Below, one piece after another: positions 10,865-23,129 of a stretch of 64,000 nt of DNA (positions are counted from its first letter, which is position 1; each line of letters starts with the position of its first letter). Position numbers and translations under genes: made by a program. The DNA comes from Aquatica leii (Eukaryota; Arthropoda; Insecta; Coleoptera; Lampyridae). The notes below the pieces were generated by a model. The model saw only the letters and a program-made list of their open reading frames with translations, searched no databases and had not been told where the DNA came from. The DNA is taken from NCBI GenBank assembly GCA_035610365.1, contig CM069433.1, forward strand, positions 132,326,545 to 132,390,544, in the 5' to 3' direction.

Positions 10865-13400
10865 TTTTTTTCGTTATAGGCTGTGCAGATCCAAACTGTG
10901 CGTGTGTAGATGAATCAGACCGCCTGTGCCGTTAAACAAATTGGTCGGGCCGATTTCTGTCTCTGCTTGAAATTGATCTGCATAGACTTGCTAAAACTGA
11001 CAGTTAGGACGCGAAAGAGGCCGTATTCTTCAGTTCAAGTGCAAACGTTAAACAACAGATATGTCTGTAGATTCGTTTATTTTCGAGTTTATAGAGCTTT
11101 ATAGAGCGAATTCATGTCTTTGGAAGGTAAAAAGCAAAAATTACATGGGTAAGCATATGAAATACGTGAAATTGATACTTACGTAAACAAAGAGTGCGTA
11201 ATTAAAAAATTAATAATTTGCGGAGTTCATTTTGCAAATAATTGAAGAAGATGAATAGTTCTAAACGTTTGGTTATGAAGGAGGCGGAGGTTCATGTTTT
11301 TCATTTATGGTACTACAATCTCCTCACGTTCTTAATTGACCAAAGAAACACCTACATCTGGTACATTAAGTACTTAAGAAAACAACAACAATAAAAATGA
11401 CTACGTTAATTTTAATGTGCACGCTACAGCTACAACGTTGATCATGAAAGAATTATTCATTATATCAGTACTATCATTTGCTTGAACGTACTGAACTGAC
11501 AAAATTACAATTTTTGTACAATCCTGTATATGCTTCTCTAGTCGCCTGCACATACCAGAACCGTGCAGACTGTGTAGGTCCCTTAACTCAACTTTTTCCG
11601 AGAAACTTCGGACTACCTGAGAAAAAGTCGAGTCTATTATAGATTTATTTTAAAAGATCAGTGTAAAGTTACCATACCTATGACAAAGGCTAAACCATCC
11701 ATTGTCGCGTAGGCAACTATAAAATATTCTTTATCATTGCTTAAAAATAAAAAATATATGGTTTCTAACCTGAACTTGACTCTCTACTTGGTCGCTAAAA
11801 AACATTTGCTCGCCCACTTGACTTAATCATAAAATTATTGTAATTTCAATACCTTCAAATAAAGTTAAAACAGAAAACTGATTATTTGTATTATTGAATT
11901 AAAAACGACTGTTTGTCAAAAATAATATTAAATTGTGATGACGCCTCTGAATGAATTCTTACTAAACATACTGATGAGAGAAACAACAATGATAGTATTT
12001 TGAATTACATGTAAAATAAAAAAATCAGGCCATCAAAATACACCTATGTATAACAACTATGTCTCTGTAGTTTTTACTGTAGGTACTATTAGTTGAATTA
12101 AACAAAATCCAAGTACTTAAAAAAATATATATAAACTAAAAGATAGCATTTAAAAATATTTAAATAAATATATAAAAAAATTAATTTTTAGAAAAAAGTT
12201 TTAAATAAAAATTTTAATTAATTGGTTCTTACACGAATTGGCTTCATATTATTTTTTTTCGTTCTTTCATCGCTATTGTATAGCGAGTGATTAAACGGTC
12301 ATAAATAAATAATACTCAAAAATATAGCTTAAGCCGCTGTCAAAACTTCTGGAATATTTTAAAAACGTTAATGCATTTTAATAAATGTGAAGTTGATAAA
12401 ATGATGGGTCGATTTATTACTTTGAGTACGATGCCTTTACGTCAACAAAGTTTTAACAATGCATAAAACTAAAAGTCTTGTAAAATTAATGTTGTATTGA
12501 TAATCGTCAACCAAAAGTAAAACTATGTCAGAAATACTAGTAAATGGAATAACAAGAAAAATTAACCTTTAGTTAATTGTATCAAGTTTATACTTTAGAA
12601 CTCTTTTTCTGGTGTACTATAACATATACTTCAATCATACATCATATACCTCAAGCCAGGATAAACTTTAGGGGGTCGAAAGAAATGTCACATGCATTCC
12701 AGTTGTTAACATTTTAAACGCATCTGTCCGGGAGACTATGTTACACAGGTCCAAAATTAAATATAATAGGTTTTGATGTCCTCGTGGCCTATAGCGGTTA
12801 TTTTTAAAGTATGGAATGTAGCGGGGGCGTTCCATTGAATTTTCTTATATCAACACACTTATTGTAACTACTTTTTTCAATTGTATTCTCAGAATTCTCA
12901 GCAATTAGTTACCATTAACGTCACATTAGTTTTTTTTAATAACCGCGTTTTTCTTACACGTTTTGCTTAAACGTAAATTGAAATTTTAATTCAACAAAAA
13001 AGTTTTGCATCATCTCACAAAATTCGTGAAAATGGTTTTTCAATTATTTATTCTAGTTATCACATAAGTTCAATACAAAAATTAGACAATTTAAATTAAC
13101 ACAGTATAAACGAAAATCTTAGCTAATCGATCCCCGATATGTATGCGTTGCTCAAATCTTGATTGTTTTTTCGTTTCTTTGCGACTTAAGATACATACGT
13201 GACATTAAAAAGTGGAAGAAGAAACTCTGAAAGCAATAATTGATTTATATTAAAAGTGCCCCTAGATCATCACTGTTGAACGATCAGTTTAATTTTGTAA
13301 ATTTACAATTAAATTATTCATAATTGTTATAAAAGATGCTACCTCTGCCATCTGTGTACGATTATAAAATTTACCAAAAATATTTCAGCTCCAATTTTAT
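10865..13400. other. No recognised gene; one short inverted repeat
   Basis: Contains an imperfect inverted repeat at 11586-11602 and 11617-11633 (ACTCAACTTTTTCCGAG against CTGAGAAAAAGTCGAGT). The frame at 10910-11104 lacks recognisable domains. The rest is AT-rich and featureless to me. Confidence 0.45.
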
Positions 13401-13403
13401 TTA

Positions 13404-13715
13404 TACAGGGTGTCCCACGAGGTACTGTACATACTGAAATGGTATGTTCGAGCGGCTACTCGGTCCATTTTAGATTGCAGCCGTCGTTGTATTAATGCCG
13501 AAGGAGGTCATTTTGAGCATTTGATGTGATTTTTTGTTTGTTTGTTTTTTTATGTTTGTTTTGTAGTTCAATTTTCTGTTTTCAATAATAATAATTTTCA
13601 AAAAATGTGTGATCAGTTATAAACTTTGAACGCTTGTATCTGTGTAACTATGGCGAATTGGACCTATGTTTATAGTATGTTTCAGTATGTACAGTACCTC
13701 GTGGGACACCCTGTA
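13404..13715. mobile_element. 312-bp mariner-derived MITE
   Basis: The two ends are inverted repeats matching over 36 bases, starting TACAGGGTGTCCCACGAGG, with TA flanking each side (13402-13403 and 13716-13717). The interior near 13475-13530 reads RRCINAEGGHFEHLM followed by a stop, the end of a DUF4817-type mariner transposase (R-C--A-GGHFEHL). The element is therefore an internal-deletion derivative of an autonomous mariner. The near-perfect arms mark it as one of the younger insertions in the window. Confidence 0.9.
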
Positions 13716-13719
13716 TATA

Positions 13720-14773
13720 AATTTGATATTTCAGACCTTATCAATTTTATTAGTTATTGTCATTTCATTGTGTTAGTTAGTTTTATGTAGTCAAATATTT
13801 GTTTTTTACTAATTGACAATTTTATATAATAATAACGTTTTAGTCTTAAGATGGTCATATGTGTTTTAAAAGACCGAAACATGTCACTAAATATATAAAA
13901 TAAATTATAAAACATTACATATTGGATAACGACATTGTCTATTTTATTTATTGAGGAATAATTGTGTTCAACTAACAGGTTTAAATTATTTAATAGAATA
14001 ATTCCTAAAGGTTTGTTAAAAGGATCGATCAAATATGAACACATAAAACAATTTCGTACAAATAAGTCAGGTACATGTTAATGGTTCATTTATTAGAGAA
14101 GACTGTAGGCGTAAAGTATAATTCGGTTTGCTACAACAATTTTATATTTATTTACAACTCAATTCCAGTTGATAAATGAGTCCAGTAAAAACCGTAATTG
14201 ATTTTAATTTTTATTATGTTCAGTATGCTTTGACTAAGATATGTAATCATCATTGGTGCGTAAAGTTCTAGACAAAATTTCTCGCGTTATCCTACTTTCA
14301 GCGAGATGAGCAAAACAACTCGTTGCATGATAAGTTGCAAAAGCGGTACCGTAATAACACTGTTAAAAGCATAAACTTCAAGAAGTTGTGACAGATCTTT
14401 TCTCATAAAATATTTTAGAATTTTCTTTCATCTGGATGAATCTTAAAAATGCCGTGTATCTTTGCTATGTCCCCTTAAAGCGCTAATTCGAATTGCCTAA
14501 GCCGAAAAAAATATCGTTCATGTTATGAAAATTCAGCACTAAATTTCGTGTAAAACAACAATGATCTGAAAATAATATTTTGGCATTAAAGTCAGGGTCA
14601 AAAGCTGCTTGTTGCTGCAATCACTTACAGCACTCAACTCGCGGTTCAAAATCCACGTCGGTTAACTGTTGGACTCGTTAAACATGGTAAGGGTACAATC
14701 TTTTACAATTTAGAATATCTGCAGATACATTTAAGAAAAACAAATATTAAAGTTTCGATTTTATTCAAAATAT
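13720..14773. other. No recognised gene
   Basis: The minus-strand frame at 13760-14044 (94 codons) is Asn/Ile/Tyr-rich without recognisable domains and is probably chance. No repeat or RNA signal was seen. Confidence 0.4.
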
Positions 14774-14985
14774 TTATTTTTCTTCAGTTGCTTATACATG
14801 GGGTGGTCTTTCTTGACTACGGTCTTCGTAGGTAAGAAGAGCACCTCCAGTTTCTCTAAGTCCTTGCACACACTCCAAAATAAATTTTATTGAAAGCCAT
14901 TGTTTATTAGGATATTGCTCAATCCACAATCTACGTGTGGCGTGCAGGTTATAATTACACTCACCGTACATTAAAACATATCACT
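14774..14985 (-). pseudogene. DUF4817-like helix-turn-helix, N-terminal transposase fragment
   Basis: The minus strand reads CECNYNLHATRRLW, IEQYPNKQWLSIKFI and LECVQGLRETGG. This matches the N-terminal DNA-binding domain found in one mariner lineage of arthropods: a Cys/Asn-rich turn, A-RLY-E-YP-R--P, then a helix ending L-ETG. One stop (VxATEEK) precedes the final TAA. The DDE domain that should follow at lower coordinates is missing. It could be the other end of the same family as the fragments at 9521-9676 and 34484-34990. Confidence 0.65.
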
Positions 14986-14989
14986 GTTG

Positions 14990-17900
14990 TACATATAAAG
15001 AAAATTAATTAAAAAATCGAGACCGAAATACATCAGATTGTAGAAATTTCTCTTGTTTTGGTTACAACCAAAGATAAACGTGATCGTTTACACAAAATTT
15101 GGAAAAAACAAAAAAAAATATAGGCGCCAACCCGATACTTGTAGTAAAAAATTGTTCTGTTCGGGTCGCACAAGAAACCGTAGAAATCGGTGTACAAATA
15201 TCTTTGACTAGTATGCATATACAAAAATTCAAAATTGCAACAAATAGAATAGATTTTGATAGATTTTCTTGTCCATCAAAAAAAAGACATAAGTTTTAAA
15301 GTTTTAAATACACGCAACAATTAGCTTTAATAAGTATAAGTGTAACGCTTAATTTGCGACAGCCAACGGTAACTAAAAGCGACGTGGATTCAGGAATGTA
15401 AGAACAATAATTAATTTTCTATAAATAAATGTCACCTAATAGCAACTTAGAAATAACACGAGTTGAAATACCGTAAGTACTCGTCTGACAATACAAAAAT
15501 ATTACAACAACGTATCAAGAATGAAATGACAATGAAATTTGCGAGTACTACTTAATGATACCAGAAACATTTAAATTTTTGCTTACCCAACTGAAATTAC
15601 AAAAGCATCCATTTCCTGGTCGAGTACCGTGCCTACAATATCATTAGAATACTCACAAATTTGCATTTTTCGTGAAGCAAGAACTAAAATCTATTTTCTT
15701 CGAGACACTGAAAACTTCTTTGTCTATGTAAAATTTGGAGTAAAAGAAGGCAATCAATTCTACAACTGGGCCACAAGTGGATTAAGTCAATGTGTCTAAC
15801 ATTTGTTAGGTAAGTTATGGTGTTACACGTGTTTGGGCACCCAGTCGAAAAAACTAACGCTGAATTACTAAGACGCTAGCATGCGCTAGCTACCATAAGA
15901 GAAAAGAATACAAATATCTAACCCTGGTTACGCTTATAAAATATCGGTCGATTGCATCAATGTAACATTTAAATACGTTGGATGATCACGGAAATTACTG
16001 CAACTGTTATAAACCAGACCAGTAAGGTTTATTTTCTGAGAAAACTTTTTGCAAATTCCTCTAGGATCGCTTGTGTTTTTGATGATATAAGTAATAATAC
16101 CAACATTATATGAACCGTTGGAAATGTTTTCGTTTGATCTGGTACGTTTCAATCATTTATCGTTACAGTCTCTTAGATTTGATTTTTTAACTAAACTTAA
16201 AGCTTGAAGCTATCTAAATATAAACTTAACAATAATTTTCTATTGGTGAACCTATCTTTCAACAACCTGCAGGCTTATTTTCTAGTTGTTGCAATATTCA
16301 AACTGCTGAACCTCTTAAAGAACTTTTTAAATATAAACCTCTGATTTCTGAACCTGAAATAATTTTTCGTTTGACTCTATTAATGCGTTAAATGTTCCAA
16401 AAATATTTTAGTTACCGGTGGTAAAGAATCAGTCAGTAATCGTACCTGAGTGCTTTCGGAATTATTTTTTGTTGTTATGTTAAAAATCGCATTGTATATA
16501 TTTTGCTAATGTTAAATTCAGTTGGTATCATTAAAGTTTTCTGTTGCTTCCAGTAAAATTCACGCGGGTTTGCGTTTTACAAGTAAACTGCAAAATAAGC
16601 ACATGTGAATTTAAATGCTCAGCGAAGCTTTTAAAAATAACTATGGGCCATCCACTTGTTTTATGATGTAATCACATAAAATCAATCGATGCTTGTGGGA
16701 AGAATCGCTGAAGTATGATGGATATTTACTTTTTGCGGGCATAATTTTCTTTAGTCATTTCTAGCATTTACTATTATCTACTAAAATACAAAGTGACACG
16801 TGGTATTAACTCATTTGTAAGTAAAATCCTTAATACCTTTTTGGGAAATTTTTCGTTTGTAAAATATCTTGAGTAAACTGGGAACACTGCCGACGTGTTA
16901 CAATCTTCGACGCCAAATATGTCAGACCTAGTATGTTAATAGGGAAGTTAACAAGACCTCGCTTATAAAGTTTCTACCAACGCACCTGTGCTGAACTAAG
17001 AATTAATTTTGAAATCAGAGAAAGAAAAAAGAAAAGAGAGTATACGACTGTTTGTTGCCACAAGTAGTTTATACCTTATTTAACGTTGAGATCATTCAAG
17101 TTTGAGGCTTGATTAACTGTTAGCCATTCTTTTCAATTTATATAAATTTCATATTGTTGACGTTTAATTTTAATATTATAAATTTTTCAACTTTAATTGT
17201 TTGATCGTACGGTTGCCTAACTCAAGGGTTTAAGATACCTCTGATTGGATTTGTTAACCACTGTAATATTGCATGTACAAATATTTGTTTTCTTCAGTGT
17301 TTTGAGGTGTAAACGAGCACCTGCTATTCTCTCCTTCTGGCGTCTTTTTAACCGATTATAATTGACACATCGCAGACAAGCTGATTTCTATTAGTTGCTC
17401 TACCTACGCCATTCTCCGATACCAGAGCTGTTTCTTTACTGTGGGTTAACTTTACAAGTAATTGATCGCACTTCAACCAAGTGTACGTTACATAATACTT
17501 AAATGCAACGATATCAACTTGTAGACCTGGAGCTGTGGCAACATTGAAACGATCTAATAACGTTCCAGCGCTGATAATTGAATTGAAGAATCGAATTATA
17601 ATTGAGGGCAGGGTACGATGTCAAAATCTTCAGTACCTAGATCGTAATTTTGTAATTCTTGACAAACTAATTTGTACGCGCTAAGAAAAGGCTTAAAAAA
17701 ATTTAAATTCGATTAAGTTTTCCACTAAGTTTGTTTGCTTTGATAAGAGTTCATCGTAATTGAAGGATTTGAGTTTTGTTAGCCGTTATAACTTTAAAAT
17801 GTTTTAAATAAAACTGAATTTGGCATCTTAAACCCTGTCATCAAAAAATACAATAAAAATTAGTTCACTGATTTTTAAAAATGATAGTTTATTGCTTCAA

Positions 17901-19880
17901 CTGCAAACTTAATAATTTAATTATTGATAACGTTTTATAAAAGAGTGAATTTCCATAAAAACATTTCAGTCATTTGAATGTCTAAGAAATTATACAAATA
18001 AAGCTTGTTTTTTTTGATAACGTGATATGTAACCTACAACATATGCTCTTTAATTAAGAGGTAAAATACAAAATGGAATACTCACTTGATTATCATCAAA
18101 TATTAAAAATAATATTAGAATAAAAACTACAAATAACTAAAAAAAAATTGAAGTGAGTTAATCGAATCGAGCTTTTAAATGAAATAAATTCAATAACTGG
18201 CGATAACCAAAAAAATGTTTCAATTAATAAGTAAACAGAACTTGTGTAAACATAGATTGGTAACATATATTCAACAAAACCGTATAATATGAATATTTAA
18301 TGAAAATCAAATGAAAATATACTTATTGGAACTTGATGATATTTGAAGTTGTTCGTTGAATTTTTTATCAAAGCTTTCGTGCATTATTGAACTGTTTAAA
18401 GTTCACAGATTATGCTTTTAATGGTCGTTTTTATTGATTTGTTTGTATAACATGTATTCACATGTGGCTTATCGAATACTGCACTCAAAACGTATTTGGT
18501 TTTAGCTCAATCTGGCTTTTGTATAATTTTTTTACATTACGTCACTAATGCGTTATCAAAATCAATCGTTTTTTTTTATAATTTTAATATAAAAATAAAA
18601 CGTTATTACATATAATTTTTGCACAATCAATGGCACAACTAAGAAGAAATACCTTACTTAAAAAATTGGGTATGTGTCGTGAACAAGCAAAGTACACAAG
18701 TTTTTTTGTAAATTAGAATGAGAGTTTCCTTTAATGCCTGGTAGCGATATACACAGAGCTAACAAAACTACTTCAAATACATGTATGTATAATTTTAATT
18801 AAAATTATTTAGACAAATCATCTAAACTAATAATACGAATCATCTGTTACGGAATTGGAAAAATCTATAAGATAAAATTTATTTTAAAATATTACAAAAA
18901 ATTCATTGTGTTTTTCCGTCAATAGTAAAAAAATTACTAAAGACGTTTGGAAGTTAATAATTAGTTGTAAACATATTTTTTAATAATTAAAAAAAAACGT
19001 AAACGTGGAAAAAATGTAAATCTACGGTATTTACTGCTTTAATATGTTTTAACTGTGAATGCAAATATTCATAAAACTAGTCAAAATATATTAATCAAAA
19101 AAGTAACTACATTAGAGCCTAATGTGAGTACTAAAAAAATCAAAAAAAGTGTATAATTTTATACTGTTTCCTGCAATGTAGAACTTTTTTAAGCTTTCAA
19201 TTAAAAACTTGCGGTGTTTATCAAGTAATAGTTAATAACTATAATAAATGAATTTTTACTTTTACCAATATCACAAAATTCGTTGAAATCGCTTCAAGTA
19301 GACTACGGTTTGTAAACTGGAAAACAGCGTCTAATTTTTGTTTTTTCCCGAAATTAGATTTTTTTATCGTTTGTTTTTTATTTTTTTTTAACAATTTTTA
19401 CTTTAATTTACTATCGGACAAATCATACCATACAAAAAGTTTTTTTCCACAACCATTACTGAATGTTCTTCAAAAATCATATTTAATAACATAATGTAAA
19501 CATTCTTAGGCGTTAGGTTAAGAGTATTTATTCTAAAGTACTTGTCTCTTATGTACATACATTTTCATTCTATAACAAGAATGAATATTCTAACACTAAT
19601 CGATCAAAATTAGATACCTATGGATATTAAAACTGTAAAATATAAAGTTGACGTCTTAATTTTGACGAATGTGATTTATGATTAAATTATAATTTAAAAA
19701 TTTACAAAAAAAATTAATGCACTACTTTTTAATTTCAATAATTGTACAAACGGTATAATCATATAAATGTTAATACAATTTAATAAAAATAATGTTTTTG
19801 TTCAAGTGACAATATAAATAACTCAAATTTGCTTAAGTTATATTTTACATTCAACTCATACTTTCTGGTTGTTAAGAAAG
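14990..19880. other. Long stretch without a recognised gene
   Basis: Almost 4.9 kb in which neither strand gives recognisable protein, RNA or clear repeat structure. Open frames at 15033-15224, 15099-15299 and 15934-16152 overlap on opposite strands or have no domain. The part around 17300-17600 is somewhat GC-richer, but its minus-strand frame is short and unrecognised. Confidence 0.45.
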
Positions 19881-20000
19881 TATGGTCTGTTACTCAGTTG
19901 GAAAGAACATTCGATACTCGTAGTTCCTGACGCTCAATTACGCTCGCGCTCGGAACTTTCCACTCGTATCGAATTTTCATTCCAACCATGTTACAGAATA
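19881..20000. mobile_element. Palindromic element with about 48-bp arms
   Basis: The left arm runs from TATGGTCTGTTACTCAGTTG to AGTTCC. The right arm, GGAACTTTCCACTCGTATCG to ATGTTACAGAATA, is its imperfect inverse. The loop TGACGCTCAATTACGCTCGC is GC-rich compared with the surroundings. There is no coding capacity. This fits a small foldback MITE; a single-copy hairpin is the alternative. Confidence 0.65.
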
Positions 20001-20004
20001 CACT

Positions 20005-20630
20005 ATTCGAATACTAATTATCGATAAACTAAAAGTTGTTAATTTTTTGCCATATGTTTCAGAATATGACAAAATGCTTTTTAGTGAAAAAAAAACATTA
20101 ATATAATTTGGATAACTTGCAAGGTCACAGCTTTTATTTAATAGTTAATTTTTAGTCAAATAATAACAATTTAATTATTATCAATTAAATTAAAAAAAAA
20201 ATTATTCAAGAATTTTTACATTTGACGGTTAAAATCAGTAAATGCTATATTTAAAATGTTTATATAATTTGACAATGGAAAGTAAATACAAAATCAATAA
20301 TAAGTGAATTTGCAAGACAAATTGGGTTTAGCAAATTTAATAAATACTTTGGTTGCATTTTAAAAATTTGCAGCATTTATTTTTGGTTACAAATAAATTT
20401 TACCAAAAAGTTACTATGGCACAAAAAGAAAAACGAAAGGTAATGCAGATCTTAACACATTAAGAAAAGTGCAAAATCAATCTTGTCCTTCTCTCTTTTT
20501 GTAGCAGCTATTTATAATTACTTTAACGTATCATGTCATTTTATGTTGTGCTGTTTGCTTTAACTTTGCTATTGGTGTCGTAAAACTTGATTGAAAGTGC
20601 ACAAATATTATATATAATATGTAACACATT
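20005..20630. other. No recognised gene
   Basis: AT-rich, with no open frame or repeat worth calling. Confidence 0.4.
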
Positions 20631-20633
20631 TTT

Positions 20634-20873
20634 TCATATTATTGTCTGTTTATATGTAACTAATGTTACCTCACTACATGTATTTATTTCAACACTCCTT
20701 GTTTTTTCTTTCTTTTGAAGCTCAATCAATTGTTTTTCAGTCATTAGCTTCGTTAACATATGTGCCAGCATCTTCTCTGTTGGATAGTACTCGCGAGAAA
20801 TAATTTTCCGTTCTATACAATTCTGCACGAACCTGTACTTTTGTAATGATATGTTTGTTACGGTTGAACACAC
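20634..20873 (-). pseudogene. Copia-type retrotransposon, end of the RNase H region
   Basis: The 79-codon frame carries YRFVQNCIERKIISREY, then YPTEKMLAHMLTKLM, then TEKQLIELQKK. This is the signature close of Ty1/copia polyproteins, where H-IRYHFIR--IE--I--EYCPTEKM-AD-LTKPL ends the RNase H domain. The His at the start of that block has become Leu-Gln (ISLQKY) and the Asp of AD-LTK has become His. Reverse transcriptase, integrase and LTRs are absent; on the upstream side (above 20890) the sequence is mariner. It is a truncated fragment. Confidence 0.75.
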
Positions 20874-20894
20874 AGTTCATTTGAATAAATTTTA

Positions 20895-21617
20895 CACAAC
20901 ATTGATTGTCCTCAAGCTGTCAATTGGATTCAGGTATAATGATTGGGCTGGCTAATCCATTCTCTCAATTTTGTTTATCTTCATCCACAATTTAACTTGT
21001 TTTGATCGATAGCACAGTGCGTTATCGTCTTGAAATATAAACTCTGCATTACATCGATGCACTTGGTGTTGTTCATCATTCCACAGATGATTTGTAGTCG
21101 ATCAACTACACAGGCGGAGATGCAACCCCGCACCATGACAGAGGTTGGATGTTTAAGTATTGCAAGGACACATTTTGGTAAAAATTCTTTTACAGAAAAC
21201 GTTCTGTTATTGACCTGTTGTACAGTTTTGATGCTCCTTAGCCCCTTTGATACGATGAAATTTTTGCTTCTCAGAAAACAGTGTTTTTTTCCGTGCTTTA
21301 CATCCATTAAGTCCAAAGCTAAGCAGTCTTCCTCTCACTGTGAAAGTGCGTACGCTTCGCTTCATAATTTAGTTAATTGAAACATCTGTCTGTTAGGTTT
21401 GCTCTTCTTAACACAGCATCATGTCGAATTTTCTTTGGTCGACCACTATGCGGTTTGTCTTGAATTTTTCAAAATTCGGTATACTTTCAAATAATCCGCA
21501 TTACTGTAGATTAATTATAGAAGCGATTTCACGACTAGAAGCGCCTTGTCTACGTCGGAAAATAATTTCAAACAGTTTTTTTGCCGCGGAATTTTGTTTT
21601 TTAGGTTTAGAACGCAT
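20895..21617 (-). pseudogene. Mariner-type transposase pseudogene, near full length but shattered
   Basis: Reading the minus strand from an ATG at 21617: RSKPKKQNSAAKK and GASSREIASIINLQ form the N-terminal helix-turn-helix; KFHRIKGAKEHQ lies mid-protein; VRGCISACVVDRLQII and GMMNNTKCIDVMQS match the DDE core. After a shift of frame come FQDDNALCYRSKQVKLWM (second Asp) and a degraded YLNPIDSL, where the third acidic residue is Asp or mutated Glu. At least four stops and several frame changes occur. The plus-strand frames 21030-21380 and 21421-21705 are shadows. It abuts a copia fragment downstream and piggyBac upstream. Confidence 0.8.
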
Positions 21618-21710
21618 TTTGAAGCTTTTGACGAATGTAGGTGTTATACAGTCTTTGGAGCCCGCCGGACTCCGCAATCCAGTTAGTGTAATATTGTTAA
21701 TTTAGCAGCT

Positions 21711-22906
21711 ATGCCTACAAATAAGAGAAAAGTTAGAGTTTCAGATGCAGAATTTTCATACCCAGATGGTGATCCTGAGACACAACCATTAAAACTGCCA
21801 TTAGAAATATCTGACAGTGCTTCCGACGACCAAGATGATAATATGAAACGACAGTTCAACAGACAGTGAAAAAATATTTTTACGGAAAAACAAGTACAAA
21901 TGGGTAGCCACTGAACCGGAATGTAAAGAAACCAGTCCGTAATCTATCTGTTGATAAGATGCTGTTGGGCTTTAGAGGAAGATGTAAATTTAAAATGGAT
22001 TTATCGAGCAAACCCGTAGAATATAGGCTGAAAATGCAATGCCTTGTTGAAGCTCAAACGCACTATATCGACAATGCATATATTTATTGTGGCAAGGGCA
22101 CTGACTCGTTAAAGGATATAACAGAAGAAGAAAAGCGGTTCCATTCCAGGCTATTATCTGGCTTTGTAAGCCTATCTTTGGTACCAACAGAAATATAACA
22201 GGTGATAAACTGGTACTCCTCAGTTGCGATCATAGACTATCTGTACAAAAATAAACTAACTCACGTTGGAACAATGAAGAAAAATAAAACGGAAATACCC
22301 AAATAATTTTTACCTTCCAAAACAAGACAGGAAGGGTCCACTCTGTATGGCTTTACAAGCAATAAAACTTTGATCTCCAGAGTACCGAAGAAAAATAATG
22401 CTGTTTATTCTATGCATAACTCTAAGGAGGAAGATAATCGTTTGTCCGAAATTAATGCCTTTTACAATAATACAAAATCTGGAGTAGATGATGCCATTGA
22501 AAAAAGCTCTAAATATTGCTGCAGCAGAAGAACGATATGGCTTTGTTCTACAAAATTGTAGATATGGCTTCAATAAATACATATATGATCCATCAGTCTT
22601 AAACTAATTCCACTAAGCTAGATAGAATCAATTTTTTAAAATTATTGATCAAGCTCTTCGTGAAAGAGCTCAGAAAACAAGTATATCAAGGGTGCTAAAT
22701 GCAATTATTTCTATAATTTTGAAGGTGGCACCCGAGGCACCAACTAATACTGTTTTGACTAGCAATTAGACTATTATTTTATCTGTGACTCAAAATTAAA
22801 AAGAAAGACTTATTTATGTGTTCAATGCAAAAAATCAATTTATTTGCTATGCTCTAAAAAATGTGCGCGAGTGTTAAAATCTCCGACTACGCCGGTTAAA
22901 GGTTAA
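21711..22906 (+). pseudogene. piggyBac transposase pseudogene with internal deletion
   Basis: Starts MPTNKRKVRVSDAEF, an acidic N-terminal region. NKYKWVATEPECKETSP matches the usual W--EP---R--RNI block, and NLSVDKMLLGFRGRCKFKM joins it directly, so over a hundred residues between them appear to be missing. Then come IYCGKGTDSL, a frame-shifted RNITGDKLVLL (the R-VT-D block), KNKTEIPK, and FYNNTKSGVDDAIEK, which holds the Asp pair of the last catalytic block. RKTYLCVQCKKSI and YLLCSKKCARV near 22800-22880 form the C-terminal Cys-rich domain that binds the element ends. At 1.2 kb it is about two thirds of a normal gene, with many stops. Confidence 0.88.
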
Positions 22907-22962
22907 TTTGTATAAATTGATTAAAAAAACAAGTAAAGTAGTGTAAAATGATGTTACCAAAT

Positions 22963-23127
22963 AAACCTCGAGAATTGATAAAAACTCATAATTTTTTTGT
23001 AGAAAATGTTTTCAAGCGTGTTTTTTAAGGTAATACCACTCGGCCTTCGGACTCGTACTATTATCAAGAAACTCGCTTTCAACATTCTCTATGACAAAAT
23101 TATCTCGGTATTATCAATGCTCTAGGT
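22963..23127. mobile_element. Foldback element with about 80-bp arms
   Basis: The left arm (from ACCTCGAGAATTGATA through AGAAAATGTTTTCAAGCGTG to CCACTCGG) pairs with an inverted right arm (GGACTCGTACTATTATCA through TTTCAACATTCTCT to ATCAATGCTCTAGGT). The loop is only a few bases (CCTTC). Mismatches are spread along the arms. It begins 57 bases past the piggyBac pseudogene and has no coding capacity. Confidence 0.7.
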
Positions 23128-23129
23128 GT

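Noticed and set aside
11970..11995. CTGATGAGAGAAAC, which contains both hammerhead core words
   Set aside because: Only two bases separate CTGATGA and GAAAC, so no stem II can form.
14650..15395. CGACGTGGATT in inverse orientation at about 14.66 and 15.39 kb as element ends
   Set aside because: The match is about 11 bases with weak extension and no target duplication; it could be chance.
21030..21705. Plus-strand open frames 21030-21380 and 21421-21705
   Set aside because: The minus strand carries the mariner transposase motifs; these frames are its reverse-strand shadow.
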